Source: Caldisericota bacterium
Lineage (GTDB): Bacteria > Caldisericota > Caldisericia > Cryosericales > Cryosericaceae
Reading direction: 5' to 3'
DNA: 5,637 nt
NCBI GenBank assembly: GCA_026390285.1
Contig: JAPLGH010000110.1
Span: 1 to 5,637, forward strand
Shown: piece after piece, positions 5,634-5,637 of the stretch
Layout of the letters: the number at the start of each line of letters is the position of its first letter
Numbering within the stretch: the first letter of the stretch is position 1
The notes under the pieces: generated by a model
Database searches by the model: none
Seen by the model: the letters and a program-made list of their open reading frames with translations, nothing else
What the model was told of the DNA's origin: nothing
Made by a program: the position numbers and the translations under genes

Positions 5634-5637
5634 GAGC

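Overview
This is a bacterial chromosomal window of about 55% G+C (estimated by eye). It holds core housekeeping genes and nothing that looks mobile. The genes are closely packed, most start behind strong AGGAGG-type ribosome binding sites, and one encodes a small single-cluster ferredoxin of the Thermotoga/Desulfovibrio kind. Together these suggest an anaerobic, probably deep-branching bacterium. The sequence alone does not fix the phylum.

Layout. On the plus strand, positions 2-133 are the C-terminal end of a protein that resembles the anticodon-binding tail of prolyl-tRNA synthetase. A short gap with a near-consensus sigma-70-type promoter follows, then a 63-residue ferredoxin gene (204-395). 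A strong hairpin terminator at 418-458 separates it from the convergent minus-strand genes. Everything else reads on the minus strand, in the order rpsA (from 5585), a 230-bp gap, fabD, fabG, acpP, fabF (ending at 481). The four fatty-acid genes are a tight cluster: fabD and fabG overlap by 4 nt in ATGA, fabG and acpP are 35 nt apart, and acpP and fabF are about 22 nt apart with the preferred start.

How the genes work together. FabD loads malonyl groups onto the acyl carrier protein AcpP, FabF condenses malonyl-AcpP with the growing acyl chain, and FabG reduces the 3-ketoacyl product. The window thus supplies malonyl loading, condensation and first reduction of type II fatty acid synthesis. 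FabH, FabZ, FabI/K and PlsX are not in view. Ribosomal protein S1 lies upstream in the same direction, but the gap before fabD leaves co-transcription open.

The most notable feature is the 3' end of rpsA. It carries a 93-bp (31-codon) tandem repeat whose copies are identical in sequence, but the middle copy lacks 5 bp. That deletion throws the reading frame out. S1 therefore ends in a short basic tail at 4005 instead of continuing in its acidic repeat to a stop at 3896. This is either a real, possibly length-variable, C-terminus or an assembly or sequencing error in a repeat. I see no evidence of a new defence system, mobile element, CRISPR array or RNA gene.
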